A stretch of 64,000 nt of DNA from Gammaproteobacteria bacterium (lineage in GTDB: Bacteria > Pseudomonadota > Gammaproteobacteria > Thiohalobacterales > Thiohalobacteraceae): NCBI GenBank assembly GCA_019911805.1, contig JAIOJV010000074.1:1-64000 (forward strand). The letters are read 5' to 3'. The position numbers were made by a program, and so were the translations under genes. Shown here piece by piece: positions 51,787-60,104 of the stretch; position 1 is the first letter of the stretch, and each line of letters begins with the position of its first letter. Below the pieces are notes generated by a model. The model made no database searches. It was not told the DNA's origin and saw only the letters and a list, made by a program, of their open reading frames with translations.

Positions 51787-53560
51787 GCACCTTCACCTTG
51801 ATGAGTTCCTCGCCCTCCGGGTCGGTCACGTGCACGGCGCAGGCGATGCAGGGGTCGAAGCTGTGGATGGTGCGCAGGATCTCGATGGGCTGCTTGGGGT
51901 CGTACAGCTGGTGGCCGGCGAGTGCCGCCTCGTAGGGGCCGTCCTGACCCTGGGCGTCACGTGGGCCGGCGTTCCAGGTACTCGGCACCACCGTCTGGTA
52001 GTTGTCGATCAGGCCATCCTTGATGACCACCCAGTGGGCCAACGCACCGCGTGGGGCCTCCATGAAGCCGACGCCTTTGGCGAGTCTGGGCCAGGTGGAT
52101 GGATCCCATTTCTGTTCGTTGAAGGTGCGCACGTCGCCGGCCTTGATGTTGGCCATCAGATTGCTATACCAGGTGCCCATGGCGTCGACGATGATCTTGG
52201 TCTCCAGGGCACGGGCCGCGGTGCGACCGAGCGTGGAATAGAGCGCCTGCACCGGCAGGTCCAGCGTACGCAGGGTCGAGTCCACCAACTCGCGTGTCTG
52301 CGCGTGGCCGTTGGCGTACAGCATCAGCACCCGTGCCAGCGGCCCGACCTCGACCGCCTTGCCGCGCCAGCGCGGTGATTTGATCCAGGAATAGCTGCCG
52401 TCGGTGTCGAGGTGCTCGTAGGGCGGCTCGGGGCCGGTGTACTCGAACTCGGTCTCCCCCTTGAACGGATGCAGACCGGCCGCCTTGCCGTCCTTGTATG
52501 TATACCAGGCGTGGGCGACGTACTCCTCGATCTGATCTTCCGCATTCAGATCGATCTCCTGGATATTGGACAGGTCACGGCCGACGATCACGCCGGCCGG
52601 TACCAGGAAGGTACTCGGGTCGCCCATGCCCTGCTCGGGAAAATCGCCATAGGTGAGGAAATTGCCGACACCCTCGCCCTGTGTTGCCCAGTCCTTGTAG
52701 AACGAGGCGATGGCGAGCGTGTCCGGTACGTAGACCTGGTCGATGAAGGTGCGCATCGCATCGATGATCTCCTTGACGCGTTGCAGACCGGTCATGTTCA
52801 CCGCCGTCGCTCCCAGGCCGCCGCGATAGTGCGGGCCCTTGCCACGGCCGCCACCCTGAGGGTCCATGCCGCTGATGGCCGTGGGCGCGCCGCCGACGAC
52901 GAAATTCGGGTGCGGATTCTTGCCACCGAAGATGGTATGCAGGCGCGCGACATCGCGCTGCCAGGCGAGTGCATCGAGATAGTGCGCCACGGCCATCAGG
53001 TTCGCCTCGGGCGGCAGTTTGTAGGCCGGGTGACCCCAGTAGCCGTTGCTGAAGATGCCGAGCTGCCCGGATTCGATGAAGGTCTTGAGTTTCTTCTGCA
53101 CGTCGGCGAAATAGCCTGGCGACGATTTCGGATAGGGACTGAGCGACTGTGCCAGCGCCGAGGTCGCCTTGGGATCGGCCTTCAGTGCCGACACCACGTC
53201 CACCCAGTCGAGCGCATGCAGATGATAGAAGTGCATGACATGATCGATCGCGAACTGCGCACCGATCATGAGGTTGCGGATCAGCTGGGCGTTCGGCGGG
53301 ATGGTGTACTGCAGGGCATTCTCCACGGCGCGCACCGAGGCGATGCCGTGCACCAGGGTGCACACGCCGCAGATGCGCTGGGCGAAGGCCCAGGCGTCAC
53401 GCGGATCGCGGCCGCGCAGGATGATCTCGATGCCGCGCACCATGGTACCGGCACTGGACGCCCGGGTGATGCGGCCCTCGGCATCGGTCTCCGCCTCGAT
53501 GCGCAGGTGGCCCTCGATGCGGGTGACGGGATCGACGACAACGCGTTGTGAAGTACTCAT
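51782..53560 (-). CDS. hynL: [NiFe] hydrogenase large subunit, Isp-type (group 1e)
   Basis: The 592-residue subunit carries the Ni-Fe active site. The N-terminal RICGVC motif and C-terminal DPCIACAVH supply the four cysteine ligands, and the 15-residue extension VTDPEGEELIKVKVR after the His is the peptide removed by the maturation protease. The gene is separated from the small subunit by isp1 and isp2, the arrangement hynS-isp1-isp2-hynL described in Thiocapsa and Allochromatium. It acts as a membrane-linked periplasmic H2-oxidising (or bidirectional) enzyme. The TGA stop lies in a GTGAGGC repeat arm. Confidence 0.96.
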   Translation of the reverse strand: MSTSQRVVVDPVTRIEGHLRIEAETDAEGRITRASSAGTMVRGIEIILRGRDPRDAWAFAQRICGVCTLVHGIASVRAVENALQYTIPPNAQLIRNLMIGAQFAIDHVMHFYHLHALDWVDVVSALKADPKATSALAQSLSPYPKSSPGYFADVQKKLKTFIESGQLGIFSNGYWGHPAYKLPPEANLMAVAHYLDALAWQRDVARLHTIFGGKNPHPNFVVGGAPTAISGMDPQGGGRGKGPHYRGGLGATAVNMTGLQRVKEIIDAMRTFIDQVYVPDTLAIASFYKDWATQGEGVGNFLTYGDFPEQGMGDPSTFLVPAGVIVGRDLSNIQEIDLNAEDQIEEYVAHAWYTYKDGKAAGLHPFKGETEFEYTGPEPPYEHLDTDGSYSWIKSPRWRGKAVEVGPLARVLMLYANGHAQTRELVDSTLRTLDLPVQALYSTLGRTAARALETKIIVDAMGTWYSNLMANIKAGDVRTFNEQKWDPSTWPRLAKGVGFMEAPRGALAHWVVIKDGLIDNYQTVVPSTWNAGPRDAQGQDGPYEAALAGHQLYDPKQPIEILRTIHSFDPCIACAVHVTDPEGEELIKVKVR

Positions 53561-53680
53561 GGTCTTATCCTTGTATCAGGAAACGCTTGTCCGGATCGTT
53601 TGCACCGCTGTCCGATGAAGCACGCGATCGTCGCGGAAGCACCTATGAAGAGGCGGAAAAACTCCGATTTCGTTCTGCAT

Positions 53681-53700
53681 GCCGTGTGCTTGCGTGGCCA
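53681..53700. repeat. Degenerate CACGGAA-type right arm
   Basis: The stretch GCCGTGTGCTTGCGTGGCC in the 177-base isp2-hynL gap resembles a decayed right arm without a partner. It may be a relic of an element lost by deletion. Confidence 0.4.
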
Positions 53701-53737
53701 TCCGGGATGCCTGCCAGGACACTCTCCATCACGGTGA

Positions 53738-54997
53738 TCATTTCCCAGCCAGGTGTTCGGCGATCATCTCCGTGAGGCCGACGACCGGGATGTCCATCTG
53801 ATAGTGTTCCAAGCCCTCCTCCAGGAGGATGCGGCAGTTGGCGCAGGCAGTCACCACGGTCTTGGCGCCGGTCTTCTCCAGTTGCCGCTTCTTGATCTTG
53901 AAGGCCTCCAGCCGCAGGTCTTCGGCCTCCTCGATGGCGCTGACACCGCCGCCGCCGCCACAGCACCAGTTGTACTTGCCGGGGTCGTCCATCTCGACGA
54001 ACTCCCGGGTCACCATCTGCATGAGGTGGCGTGGAGGATCGATGACGCCACCGCGACGCACCAGCTGACAGGGGTCGTGGAAGGTTGTGCGCGCGGTCTC
54101 GAAGCCTTCGGTCTTGAGCAGGCCCTGGATACGGAATTCGTCCAGCACCTCCAGGATGTGCAGGACCTTGAACTGGAACGGCCGGCCGATCAGGTTGGCA
54201 CCGTCCCAGCGCAGGGCCGTGTAGGCGTGACCGCACTCGGGGCTGATCACCGTCTTGACGCCGAGGCGCTCCGCTCCGTCGACGATGCGCGCGACGATCA
54301 GCCTGGCGATATCCGAGCTGCCGATCTGAATACCTGAATTGGTGGCCTCGAAGGCGGTCGAGCACAGGGTCCAGGTCTTGCCCGCCTGCTGCATGATCTT
54401 GGCGATGGCGCCCAGGTACTCGGGGAAGCTCATGATCTCCATCGAGGACAGCAGCACCATGTATTCGGCGCCCTGCGCATCCATGGGGATCTCGATACCG
54501 GTGTCCGCCTGGATGTGCTTCATCTGTGCCTGCAGCGCCGGCAGGCGCACGCCCATCGGGCTGCCGATCTCCACGGCCCGGGTGGTGGCGCTGATCATGC
54601 CGGCAGGTGCGTGTCCGGATACCGCCATACCTTCCCGGAACTTGCGCACCATGTAGACGATGTCGTTGCCGACCGGACAGACCAGAGAGCAGCGGGCACA
54701 CAGCGTGCAACTGTCGTAGACCAGTTCCTTCCACTCCTCCAACTCGGCGTCGGTAACAGGTTTGGACAGGCCGAGTGCCTTGCCCAGACGGCCCAGCAGC
54801 GTGTACTCCTGCTGGTAGATGCGGCGCAGCGGTTCGAGCTTGTGGATGGGTGTGTATTTCGGATCGCCGGTCTCGGTGTAGAACAGGCAGGCCTCGGCAC
54901 ACAGGCCGCAGTGCACACAACTCTCGAAGTAGCTGGCGATGGGCGCGTCGATCATCTCTTTCAGGACGCTGACACCCCTTTCCAGGGAGGCGCTCAT
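53738..54997 (-). CDS. isp2: Isp2, heterodisulfide-reductase-like iron-sulfur protein
   Basis: A 419-residue cytoplasmic HdrD-like protein. Two ferredoxin-type [4Fe-4S] motifs (CVHCGLCAEAC near residue 27 and CTLCARCSLVCPVG near 100) precede two CCG-type domains (SPECGHAYTALRW; DPCQLVRRGG with WCCGGGGGVSAIEEAE and TACANCRILLE). It pairs with Isp1 to carry electrons between HynSL and the cell interior in the Isp-type hydrogenase (known for Thiocapsa). The ATG at 54997 overlaps the isp1 stop; the frame to 55150 is a shadow. Confidence 0.93.
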   Translation of the reverse strand: MSASLERGVSVLKEMIDAPIASYFESCVHCGLCAEACLFYTETGDPKYTPIHKLEPLRRIYQQEYTLLGRLGKALGLSKPVTDAELEEWKELVYDSCTLCARCSLVCPVGNDIVYMVRKFREGMAVSGHAPAGMISATTRAVEIGSPMGVRLPALQAQMKHIQADTGIEIPMDAQGAEYMVLLSSMEIMSFPEYLGAIAKIMQQAGKTWTLCSTAFEATNSGIQIGSSDIARLIVARIVDGAERLGVKTVISPECGHAYTALRWDGANLIGRPFQFKVLHILEVLDEFRIQGLLKTEGFETARTTFHDPCQLVRRGGVIDPPRHLMQMVTREFVEMDDPGKYNWCCGGGGGVSAIEEAEDLRLEAFKIKKRQLEKTGAKTVVTACANCRILLEEGLEHYQMDIPVVGLTEMIAEHLAGK

Positions 54998-55653
54998 ACG
55001 GGCACCCCTTTGTGGGCGTTGACCCGGCCGTTGTACCAGCGCGAGCCGAACAGGGTGAAGGTATGGAACAGCTTGGTGAACGGCAGCGCCACCAGCAGGA
55101 TCTCGACGCTGAGGATGTGCAGCGCCAGCAGGTTGGTGTATGGCAGCCACAGGTGCTTGACCGCCAGGTAGCCGGTCAGCACCGGCAGGAAGGTCACTGC
55201 CCAGCTGAAGTAGTCCTGGAAGGTGGACAGGTAGCGCTTGACCGGCTTGGCGAGCCGATCCACCAGCACCAGCAGCATGGCTGCCAGGGTCACCACCGTC
55301 ACCAGATCGATCAATGGGGACGGCAGTGCCGGCCAGGACAGCCCGGTGAGGTCCTCGATCAGCAGGATGTGCGGCGCGAACAGGAACACGATGACGGCCA
55401 GACCGATATGGAAGATGTAGCCGCCGATATAGCTAAGGGGCGAGCGCTTCAGCATGCCGGGCGGCGGCAATGACCGGCGCAACACCGTGTGCAGACCCGA
55501 GGCCCCGGCGACCGACCGTGCTACGGACAGATCCGGTTTGCGGCCGAGGCTGTAGATCTCCAGCAGGCGCCAGACCACGCCCAGGAGAAAGATGCCGATG
55601 GCGAGATTCAGTCCCGGCCCGCGGACCCAGGTCAGAAATTGCAGCGCATGCAT
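54994..55653 (-). CDS. isp1: Isp1, b-type cytochrome membrane subunit
   Basis: A 219-residue NarI/DsrM-like integral membrane protein with about five hydrophobic segments and several His residues suited to haem b ligation (YIFHIGLAVIVFLFAPH, LLALHILSVEILLVALPFTKLFH). From MHALQFLTWVRGPG (55653) it starts one base after the hynS stop. Together with Isp2 it links the hydrogenase to a membrane or cytoplasmic acceptor. The longer frame to 56058 is a shadow of hynS. Confidence 0.92.
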   Translation of the reverse strand: MHALQFLTWVRGPGLNLAIGIFLLGVVWRLLEIYSLGRKPDLSVARSVAGASGLHTVLRRSLPPPGMLKRSPLSYIGGYIFHIGLAVIVFLFAPHILLIEDLTGLSWPALPSPLIDLVTVVTLAAMLLVLVDRLAKPVKRYLSTFQDYFSWAVTFLPVLTGYLAVKHLWLPYTNLLALHILSVEILLVALPFTKLFHTFTLFGSRWYNGRVNAHKGVPV

Positions 55654-55654
55654 G

Positions 55655-56749
55655 TCATTTCTCCAGATCCGCGAGGGTGGTCGTCTTGTGCTGCGCCCTG
55701 GCCGCGCCCTTCTTGGCACGGTTGGCGACCGCCACCGCGGCGCCGACGGCGACCCCGGCCACCGCCGCGCCCGCCACATAGGTGAGCGGGTCGGCGGGCA
55801 TGGACAGCGCCTGGTAAAAGCTGCCGGCATCCCAGAAATCCGGCTCGGAACAGCCGATGCAGCCGTGACCGGATTCGATCGGGAAGCTGGTGCCCTGGTT
55901 CCATTTCTTGGTCGCGCAGGCGTTGTAGGTCGTTGGCCCCTTGCAGCCGAGCTCAAACAGACACCAGCCCTTGCGTGCACCCTCGTCGTCGAAGGTCTTG
56001 GCGAATTTGCCCTGGTCGTAGAACGGCCGGCGGTAGCAGCGGTCGTGGATGGTTTCACCGAAAAACATCAGCGGCCGGCCGTGCCGGTCGAGCGCAGGGA
56101 TCTCGCCGAAGGTCAGATAGTGCGCCAGCACACCGGTGATCACCACCGGGATGGGTGGACAGCCGGAGACATTGATCAGCGGCTTGCGTGCGATCAGGCC
56201 CCGCTCCATCAGCGCCTGCACGCCCAGTGCGCCGGTCGGGTCGGGGGCGGCCTTGGGGATACCGCCGAAGGCCGCGCAGGTGCCGACCGAGACCACCGCC
56301 GCGGCATTCTCCACCGTGTCCTTCAACATCTGCAGGTTGGTGATGCCGGCGATGGTCGAGTGGATGCCACCGTCCCGGGTCGGAATGGATCCGTCGACGA
56401 GGACCAGGTAGCCGGGCTCGGCCATGGCCTGTTCCCGTGCGCGTTCGGCGGCCTCGCCGGCGGCGGCCTGCAGGGTGTGATGATAATCGAGCGAGATGAG
56501 ATCGAAGATCAGGTTCTCGACGGTGGGTGAATGCGAGCGCGTCAGCGATTCGGTGCAGCCGGTGCACTCCTGGAACGACAGCCAGATCACCGCTGGTCGG
56601 GTGCGCTTGCCCAGCGCCGCGGCGATCGCCGGCGCCATACCCGGGGGCAGCGCCATGAGTGAGGCGGCGGCGGCGCAGAATTTCAGGAATGCCCGCCGGC
56701 TGACACCCTGTCTGGCCAGCTGTTCGGCGACGGTTGGACGTCGGCTCAT
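55655..56749 (-). CDS. hynS: [NiFe] hydrogenase small subunit, Isp-type
   Basis: From MSRRPTVAEQLARQGVSRRAFLKF (56749) it has 364 residues. The twin-arginine motif SRRAFLKFC predicts Tat export of the folded dimer. Cluster ligands are in SFQECTGCTESLTR (proximal), GTCAAFGG, NVSGCPP and the C-terminal HDRCYRRPFYD, GWCLFELGCKGP and GCIGCSEPDFWD. The end carries a hydrophobic segment (YVAGAAVAGVAVGAAVAVA) followed by basic residues, a membrane anchor. It follows the maturation genes hynD-hupH. Confidence 0.96.
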   Translation of the reverse strand: MSRRPTVAEQLARQGVSRRAFLKFCAAAASLMALPPGMAPAIAAALGKRTRPAVIWLSFQECTGCTESLTRSHSPTVENLIFDLISLDYHHTLQAAAGEAAERAREQAMAEPGYLVLVDGSIPTRDGGIHSTIAGITNLQMLKDTVENAAAVVSVGTCAAFGGIPKAAPDPTGALGVQALMERGLIARKPLINVSGCPPIPVVITGVLAHYLTFGEIPALDRHGRPLMFFGETIHDRCYRRPFYDQGKFAKTFDDEGARKGWCLFELGCKGPTTYNACATKKWNQGTSFPIESGHGCIGCSEPDFWDAGSFYQALSMPADPLTYVAGAAVAGVAVGAAVAVANRAKKGAARAQHKTTTLADLEK

Positions 56750-56812
56750 GATGTTCTCCTTGCTCGTCACACCGGGCCGGTGCTGTCACGCCGGCCCCTG
56801 CCCCATACGGCG

Positions 56813-57235
56813 TTACACACCGTCCGCCAGGCGCGCATTCAGCGCCTCCAGGCTGTCACGGACATCGTCGCGCTGGGCGCGGAGGATATCCGGACAGAAA
56901 CTCACCTCCAGGAACTCGGCCATCACCTCGTCCAGCGTGTTCCAGTGCATGACCCACCAGACACCGCGGATCGCCGTCTCCCGCACCTCGCTATGGCCGA
57001 GCGCGTCGAGTTCGGCGCGTACCTCGCCCTGGCCCAGCGTCTCCCGCAAATACTCGAGCTCACCGGGGAGCAGCGGCAGGCTGCGCAGATCGATGCTGTG
57101 TTCGCGGCCGGTCTTGAGCAACGCCTGCAGGGCGGTCTCCAGCTCACTCAGCAGGGCGCGGCCATTGCCGCTCTCCGGATACACGCTGCCGGGACCAGTC
57201 TCGATACGGACGCCGATGTCGTCCAGCCCGCTCAT
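56813..57235 (-). CDS. hupH: Hydrogenase expression/formation protein, HupH/HyaF C-terminal type
   Basis: A 140-residue protein covering the HupH/HyaF C-terminal domain, shorter than the full HyaF (~285). Characteristic are TGPGSVYPESGNGRALLSELETAL, GEVRAELDALGHSEVRETAIRGVWWV and EVSFCPDIL. The family assists maturation of the small subunit. From MSGLDDIGVRIE (57235) it overlaps the hynD stop by four bases (ATGA). Confidence 0.88.
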   Translation of the reverse strand: MSGLDDIGVRIETGPGSVYPESGNGRALLSELETALQALLKTGREHSIDLRSLPLLPGELEYLRETLGQGEVRAELDALGHSEVRETAIRGVWWVMHWNTLDEVMAEFLEVSFCPDILRAQRDDVRDSLEALNARLADGV

Positions 57236-57705
57236 GCGCGCCACTCGGCGAGGATATCCAGCACCTGACGGCCGGCGATCGGGATGGCCTCGGCCACGAC
57301 GGTGCTCGGGGCCTCGCCCCAGTCGACACGCTGCGGCTGGATACCGACCAACGCACGGCGTTGCGGCAGATGGTCGGAGAGGCAGGCGATGGCGAGCAGA
57401 TCGAGCAGGCTGACCTCGTGGACGCTGCGCTTGCGGTTGCCGCCGACGAAGGTGTCCATGGCCGCGTCGCGGTAGCAGCGTACCGTGCCGGGTGCGGCGC
57501 CCAGCTCGGCGGCGTCGACCACGATCAGGGCGTCGGCGGATTCGATGGGGACAGTGAGATCGAAGCTGAGGGTGCCGCCGTCCATGTATTCGATGCCGGC
57601 CGCCGCGGGCGACCGCGCCTGCAGATAGCGGATCACGTGCACGCCGACGCCCTCGTCGCTCAACAGCGTGTTGCCCAGCCCCAGCACCAGCACCTTCCCA
57701 CTCAC
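57232..57705 (-). CDS. hynD: Hydrogenase maturation protease (GTG start)
   Basis: The HyaD/HybD-type endopeptidase that removes the C-terminal extension of HynL after Ni insertion. GKVLVLGLGNTLLSDEGVGVHVI supplies the family's nickel-binding Glu and DGGTLSFDL a conserved Asp; HEVSLLDLLAIA follows. I prefer the GTG at 57705 (157 residues) because GAGGG lies 5 bases upstream and a promoter-like pair ends just before it; an ATG at 57765 would add 20 residues without a Shine-Dalgarno sequence. It heads the minus-strand hydrogenase operon. Confidence 0.92.
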   Translation of the reverse strand: MSGKVLVLGLGNTLLSDEGVGVHVIRYLQARSPAAAGIEYMDGGTLSFDLTVPIESADALIVVDAAELGAAPGTVRCYRDAAMDTFVGGNRKRSVHEVSLLDLLAIACLSDHLPQRRALVGIQPQRVDWGEAPSTVVAEAIPIAGRQVLDILAEWRA

Positions 57706-57745
57706 GGTATCCCTCGCGACAGCAGCAGTGTTCCTGTTGCTATCC

Positions 57746-57773
57746 AGTATCGCCGGCTTTGCCATGCGGTCAA
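57746..57773 (-). promoter_or_regulatory. Candidate promoter of the hynD-hupH-hynS operon
   Basis: On the minus strand TTGACC (57768-57773) and GATACT (57746-57751) are separated by 16 bases. Transcription would start near 57738, downstream of the alternative ATG (57765) and 33 bases before the GTG at 57705, which supports the GTG start. The match is moderate. Confidence 0.45.
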
Positions 57774-57837
57774 CAAGCTGCACATGACTTGCATCAAGAG
57801 ATGCTAATGTTCGAATACATCGGTCGGCACGGCCGGG

Positions 57838-57863
57838 CCCGCAGAGGGTGCCTCCTCTGCGGG
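57838..57863. promoter_or_regulatory. Perfect 10-bp hairpin in the hydrogenase/hyp divergent region
   Basis: CCCGCAGAGG (57838-57847) and its exact reverse complement (57854-57863) enclose a six-base loop. It lies midway in the 362-base divergent region between hynD and hypC. It could be an operator with dyad symmetry, or an RNA structure in the leader of a hypC transcript starting upstream. The rest of that region shows the hynD promoter and an imperfect FNR-type site, and no gene. Confidence 0.5.
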
Positions 57864-57914
57864 TCGCATGGAGTCCAGCATGCATAATGTCATCGCATGC
57901 GGCAACGGGCCGAC

Positions 57915-57928
57915 CTGATCTGGATCAT
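57915..57928 (+). promoter_or_regulatory. Imperfect FNR/ANR-like site upstream of hypC
   Basis: CTGAT-CTGG-ATCAT matches the FNR/ANR consensus at 8 of 10 positions. It lies 140 bases before hypC. Hydrogenase maturation genes are often anaerobically regulated, which makes the site plausible, but I see no good -10 at the expected distance. Confidence 0.35.
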
Positions 57929-58067
57929 GTACGAGTGCAGCCGGCGCGCGATCGGGGCTGGACATTGGCAGCGCGACGCGCTGCAATGTCGTCAGGCGGG
58001 ATGCACCCGATCATTCCGGGCATCGCGGGCAGAGCGGACGCCGGCCGTGGCCGGCAAGGAACTTCAC

Positions 58068-58307
58068 ATGTGTCTTGGCATCCCCATGCAGGTCTGCACC
58101 ATCGACGGCTTCGTCGCCCGCTGCGAGGCGAAGGGCGTGAGCCGCGACGTGAATCTCTTCCTGCTGCAGGGCGAGCCCGTGGCGTGCGGCGACTTCGTCA
58201 TGGTGCACGTCGGCTACGCCATCCAGAAGATGTCCGCACAGGAGGCGCGCTCCGCCTGGGAGCTCTACGATGAGATGCTGGCACCGAGCGGTGGCACCGA
58301 TGCATGA
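58068..58307 (+). CDS. hypC: Hydrogenase assembly chaperone HypC
   Basis: A 79-residue chaperone starting MCLGIPMQVCTIDG (58068). The N-terminal Cys2 is essential for its complex with HypD and for binding the Fe(CN)2CO unit. An AAGGA lies 6 bases upstream of the ATG. The frame extending to 57897 covers the divergent regulatory region and is rejected. Its end overlaps hypA by 8 bases. Confidence 0.96.
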   Translation: MCLGIPMQVCTIDGFVARCEAKGVSRDVNLFLLQGEPVACGDFVMVHVGYAIQKMSAQEARSAWELYDEMLAPSGGTDA

Positions 58308-58668
58308 GCTGTCCATCTGTCAGGCGCTGGTGGGACAGCTGCAGGAACTCGCCCGTGAGCAGCGTGCTGCCCGCATCATCCGGGTGGTGGTACAGATCGG
58401 TCCGCTGTCGGGAGTGGAACCCGAGCTGTTGCGCCACGCCTACCCGGTCGCCAGCGCCGGCTCGCCGGCGGCGGATGCGACGCTGGTCCTGGAGACATTG
58501 CCGGTCCGCGTCCACTGCGAGACCTGCGGCGCCGATTCCGCTGCAGCTGCCAACCGCCTGCTGTGCGGTGCCTGCGGCGATTACCGCACGCGCCTGATCA
58601 GCGGCGACGAACTGCTGCTGGCCAGCGTCGAGCTCGAGACGGAAGCGACACCCGGGACGCTGCACTGA
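58300..58668 (+). CDS. hypA: Hydrogenase nickel incorporation protein HypA
   Basis: HypA delivers nickel with HypB. It has 122 residues from MHELSICQALV (58300); His2 and the N-terminal MHE motif bind nickel. The zinc site is CETCG...CGACG near residues 73-90. It overlaps hypC and is followed by a small repeat element before hypB. Confidence 0.95.
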   Translation: MHELSICQALVGQLQELAREQRAARIIRVVVQIGPLSGVEPELLRHAYPVASAGSPAADATLVLETLPVRVHCETCGADSAAAANRLLCGACGDYRTRLISGDELLLASVELETEATPGTLH

Positions 58669-58709
58669 AAAGGACTCGGCACCAGATGACGCGTACCTGA
58701 CCACTATCT

Positions 58710-58827
58710 GGCCACGGAAGAACACGGGAAAAAGCTCATTGCATAAAGCCCACGAACCAGACCGTGGTGCATGAGCCTACGCTTGCATAGTGAACGGTTT
58801 CCGTGTTGCTCCGTGTGTTTCCGTGGC
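58710..58827. repeat. Short CACGGAA-type element (B8) between hypA and hypB
   Basis: Left arm about 58710-58730 and right arm 58798-58827 (three units) enclose a core unrelated by eye to the main B core. Within the core GCTCATTGCATAAAGCC and GCATGAGC-like segments form weak inverted pairs. It splits the hypA-hypB junction, which is tight in most hyp operons. Confidence 0.75.
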
Positions 58828-58895
58828 CATTGTCCGGGACGATGCCTGCACCCGGCGGCCTCCGGCACCCAAGCCTTTTCGAGGAGAGCGACAGC

Positions 58896-59738
58896 ATGTG
58901 CGATACCTGCGGCTGCAACATCACTCCCGGCAACCAACATCTGGTGCAAAACGACGGTGCGCTTGCCAGGACCACCGACGGCCGCTCGGCACTGACCGTG
59001 CTCAGGGGTCTGCTGAGTGAGAATGACCGGCAGGCGGCGCACAACCGCGGGCATTTCGACCGTCATGGCGTGCTCGCCATCAATCTGATGTCCTCGCCCG
59101 GCTCCGGCAAGACGGCACTGCTCGAGGCGACCATTGCGGCGCTGGGCCATGAACTGCGCATCGCCGTCATCGAGGGCGACCTCGAGACCGAAAACGACGC
59201 CGAACGCATCCGCGCGCAGGGCGTGCCGGCCGTGCAGATCACCACCGGCACCGCCTGCCACCTCGACGCCCACATGGTGCACGCGGCCGTGCACCAGCTG
59301 GACCTGGATGCCATCGATGTACTGTTCATCGAGAACGTCGGCAACCTGGTGTGTCCGGCCAGCTTCGACCTGGGCCATCATCGCAACGTCACCCTGCTGT
59401 CGGTCACGGAGGGTGACGACAAGCCGGCCAAATACCCGGTGATGTTCCGCGCCGCCGACCTGATGCTGCTGACCAAGGCCGATCTGCTGGCGGTGCTCGA
59501 CGACTTCGAGCCGGCACGTGCCGAACGGCATCTGCGCAATCTCGCCAATCCCGCCCCGGTGCTGCAGTTGTCGGCGCGCCGCGGCCAGGGTCTGGATGCC
59601 TGGCTGGACTGGCTGCGCGCCGAACTCGTGGCCCAGCGCGAACGCATCGAGCGCCACGAGACCCTGCGCCCGGCGATGCAGCCCGAGGGGCAGGCGCGGC
59701 ATGCCGCGGCACCGCACCGCTTCGTGCGGCTGCCGTGA
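58896..59738 (+). CDS. hypB: Hydrogenase nickel incorporation GTPase HypB
   Basis: A SIMIBI GTPase, 280 residues from MCDTCGCN (58896), whose N-terminal CxxCGC motif is a high-affinity nickel site. The P-loop is NLMSSPGSGKTALLE; GDLETENDAERI, FIENVGNLVCPASFDLG and LTKADL complete the G-domain. The His-rich stretch seen in some relatives is absent. The reading to 58803 begins in the repeat arm and is not credible. Confidence 0.96.
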   Translation: MCDTCGCNITPGNQHLVQNDGALARTTDGRSALTVLRGLLSENDRQAAHNRGHFDRHGVLAINLMSSPGSGKTALLEATIAALGHELRIAVIEGDLETENDAERIRAQGVPAVQITTGTACHLDAHMVHAAVHQLDLDAIDVLFIENVGNLVCPASFDLGHHRNVTLLSVTEGDDKPAKYPVMFRAADLMLLTKADLLAVLDDFEPARAERHLRNLANPAPVLQLSARRGQGLDAWLDWLRAELVAQRERIERHETLRPAMQPEGQARHAAAPHRFVRLP

Positions 59739-59810
59739 AGGACGGGCGGTGGTGTGGCGCCGGACGGGGCGATGGATGGCCACGGACGCCACGACAAGGT
59801 TCTGAAACCC

Positions 59811-59972
59811 TTGTTGTCCCATACACCCGAACACCTTGTTTGCCACGGAAGCACACGGAAGGCACTGAAATGAAACCGCGTCACGCCGCCCTGTCCCGGC
59901 ACAGGACAGATGCCGTGGGCGGTAGTGTGAAGCCTGTGATCCGGTCCGTGTTTTTCCGTGTGCTTCCGTGGC
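59811..59972 (-). repeat. CACGGAA-type element (B7)
   Basis: Left arm 59840-59870 and right arm 59943-59972, preceded by a flank (TTGTTGTCCCATACACCC) that is the inverted conserved flank of the family. Read on the minus strand the core has GGATCACAGGCTTCACAC, CCTGTGCCGGGACAGGGC and GCGGTTTCATTTCAGTGCC. It accounts for most of the 366-base gap between hypB and hypD. Confidence 0.87.
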
Positions 59973-60104
59973 TGCAAGCAGCGATTTTACGGTAGTAAGG
60001 TGTGAGATCGCAGTGCCCTGGAACGTATTCTCCACGTGTAGCTTGCATGGAGTCCGTGGCCATAGCAGCCCTTGGAACTGAACCTACGGCTTGGAGATAC
60101 CGCC

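Noticed and set aside
57778-57793. Sigma-54-like element CTGCAC-N5-TTGCA upstream of hypC
   Set aside because: It lacks the GG of the -24 element, lies nearly 280 bases from hypC, and no enhancer-binding regulator is adjacent.
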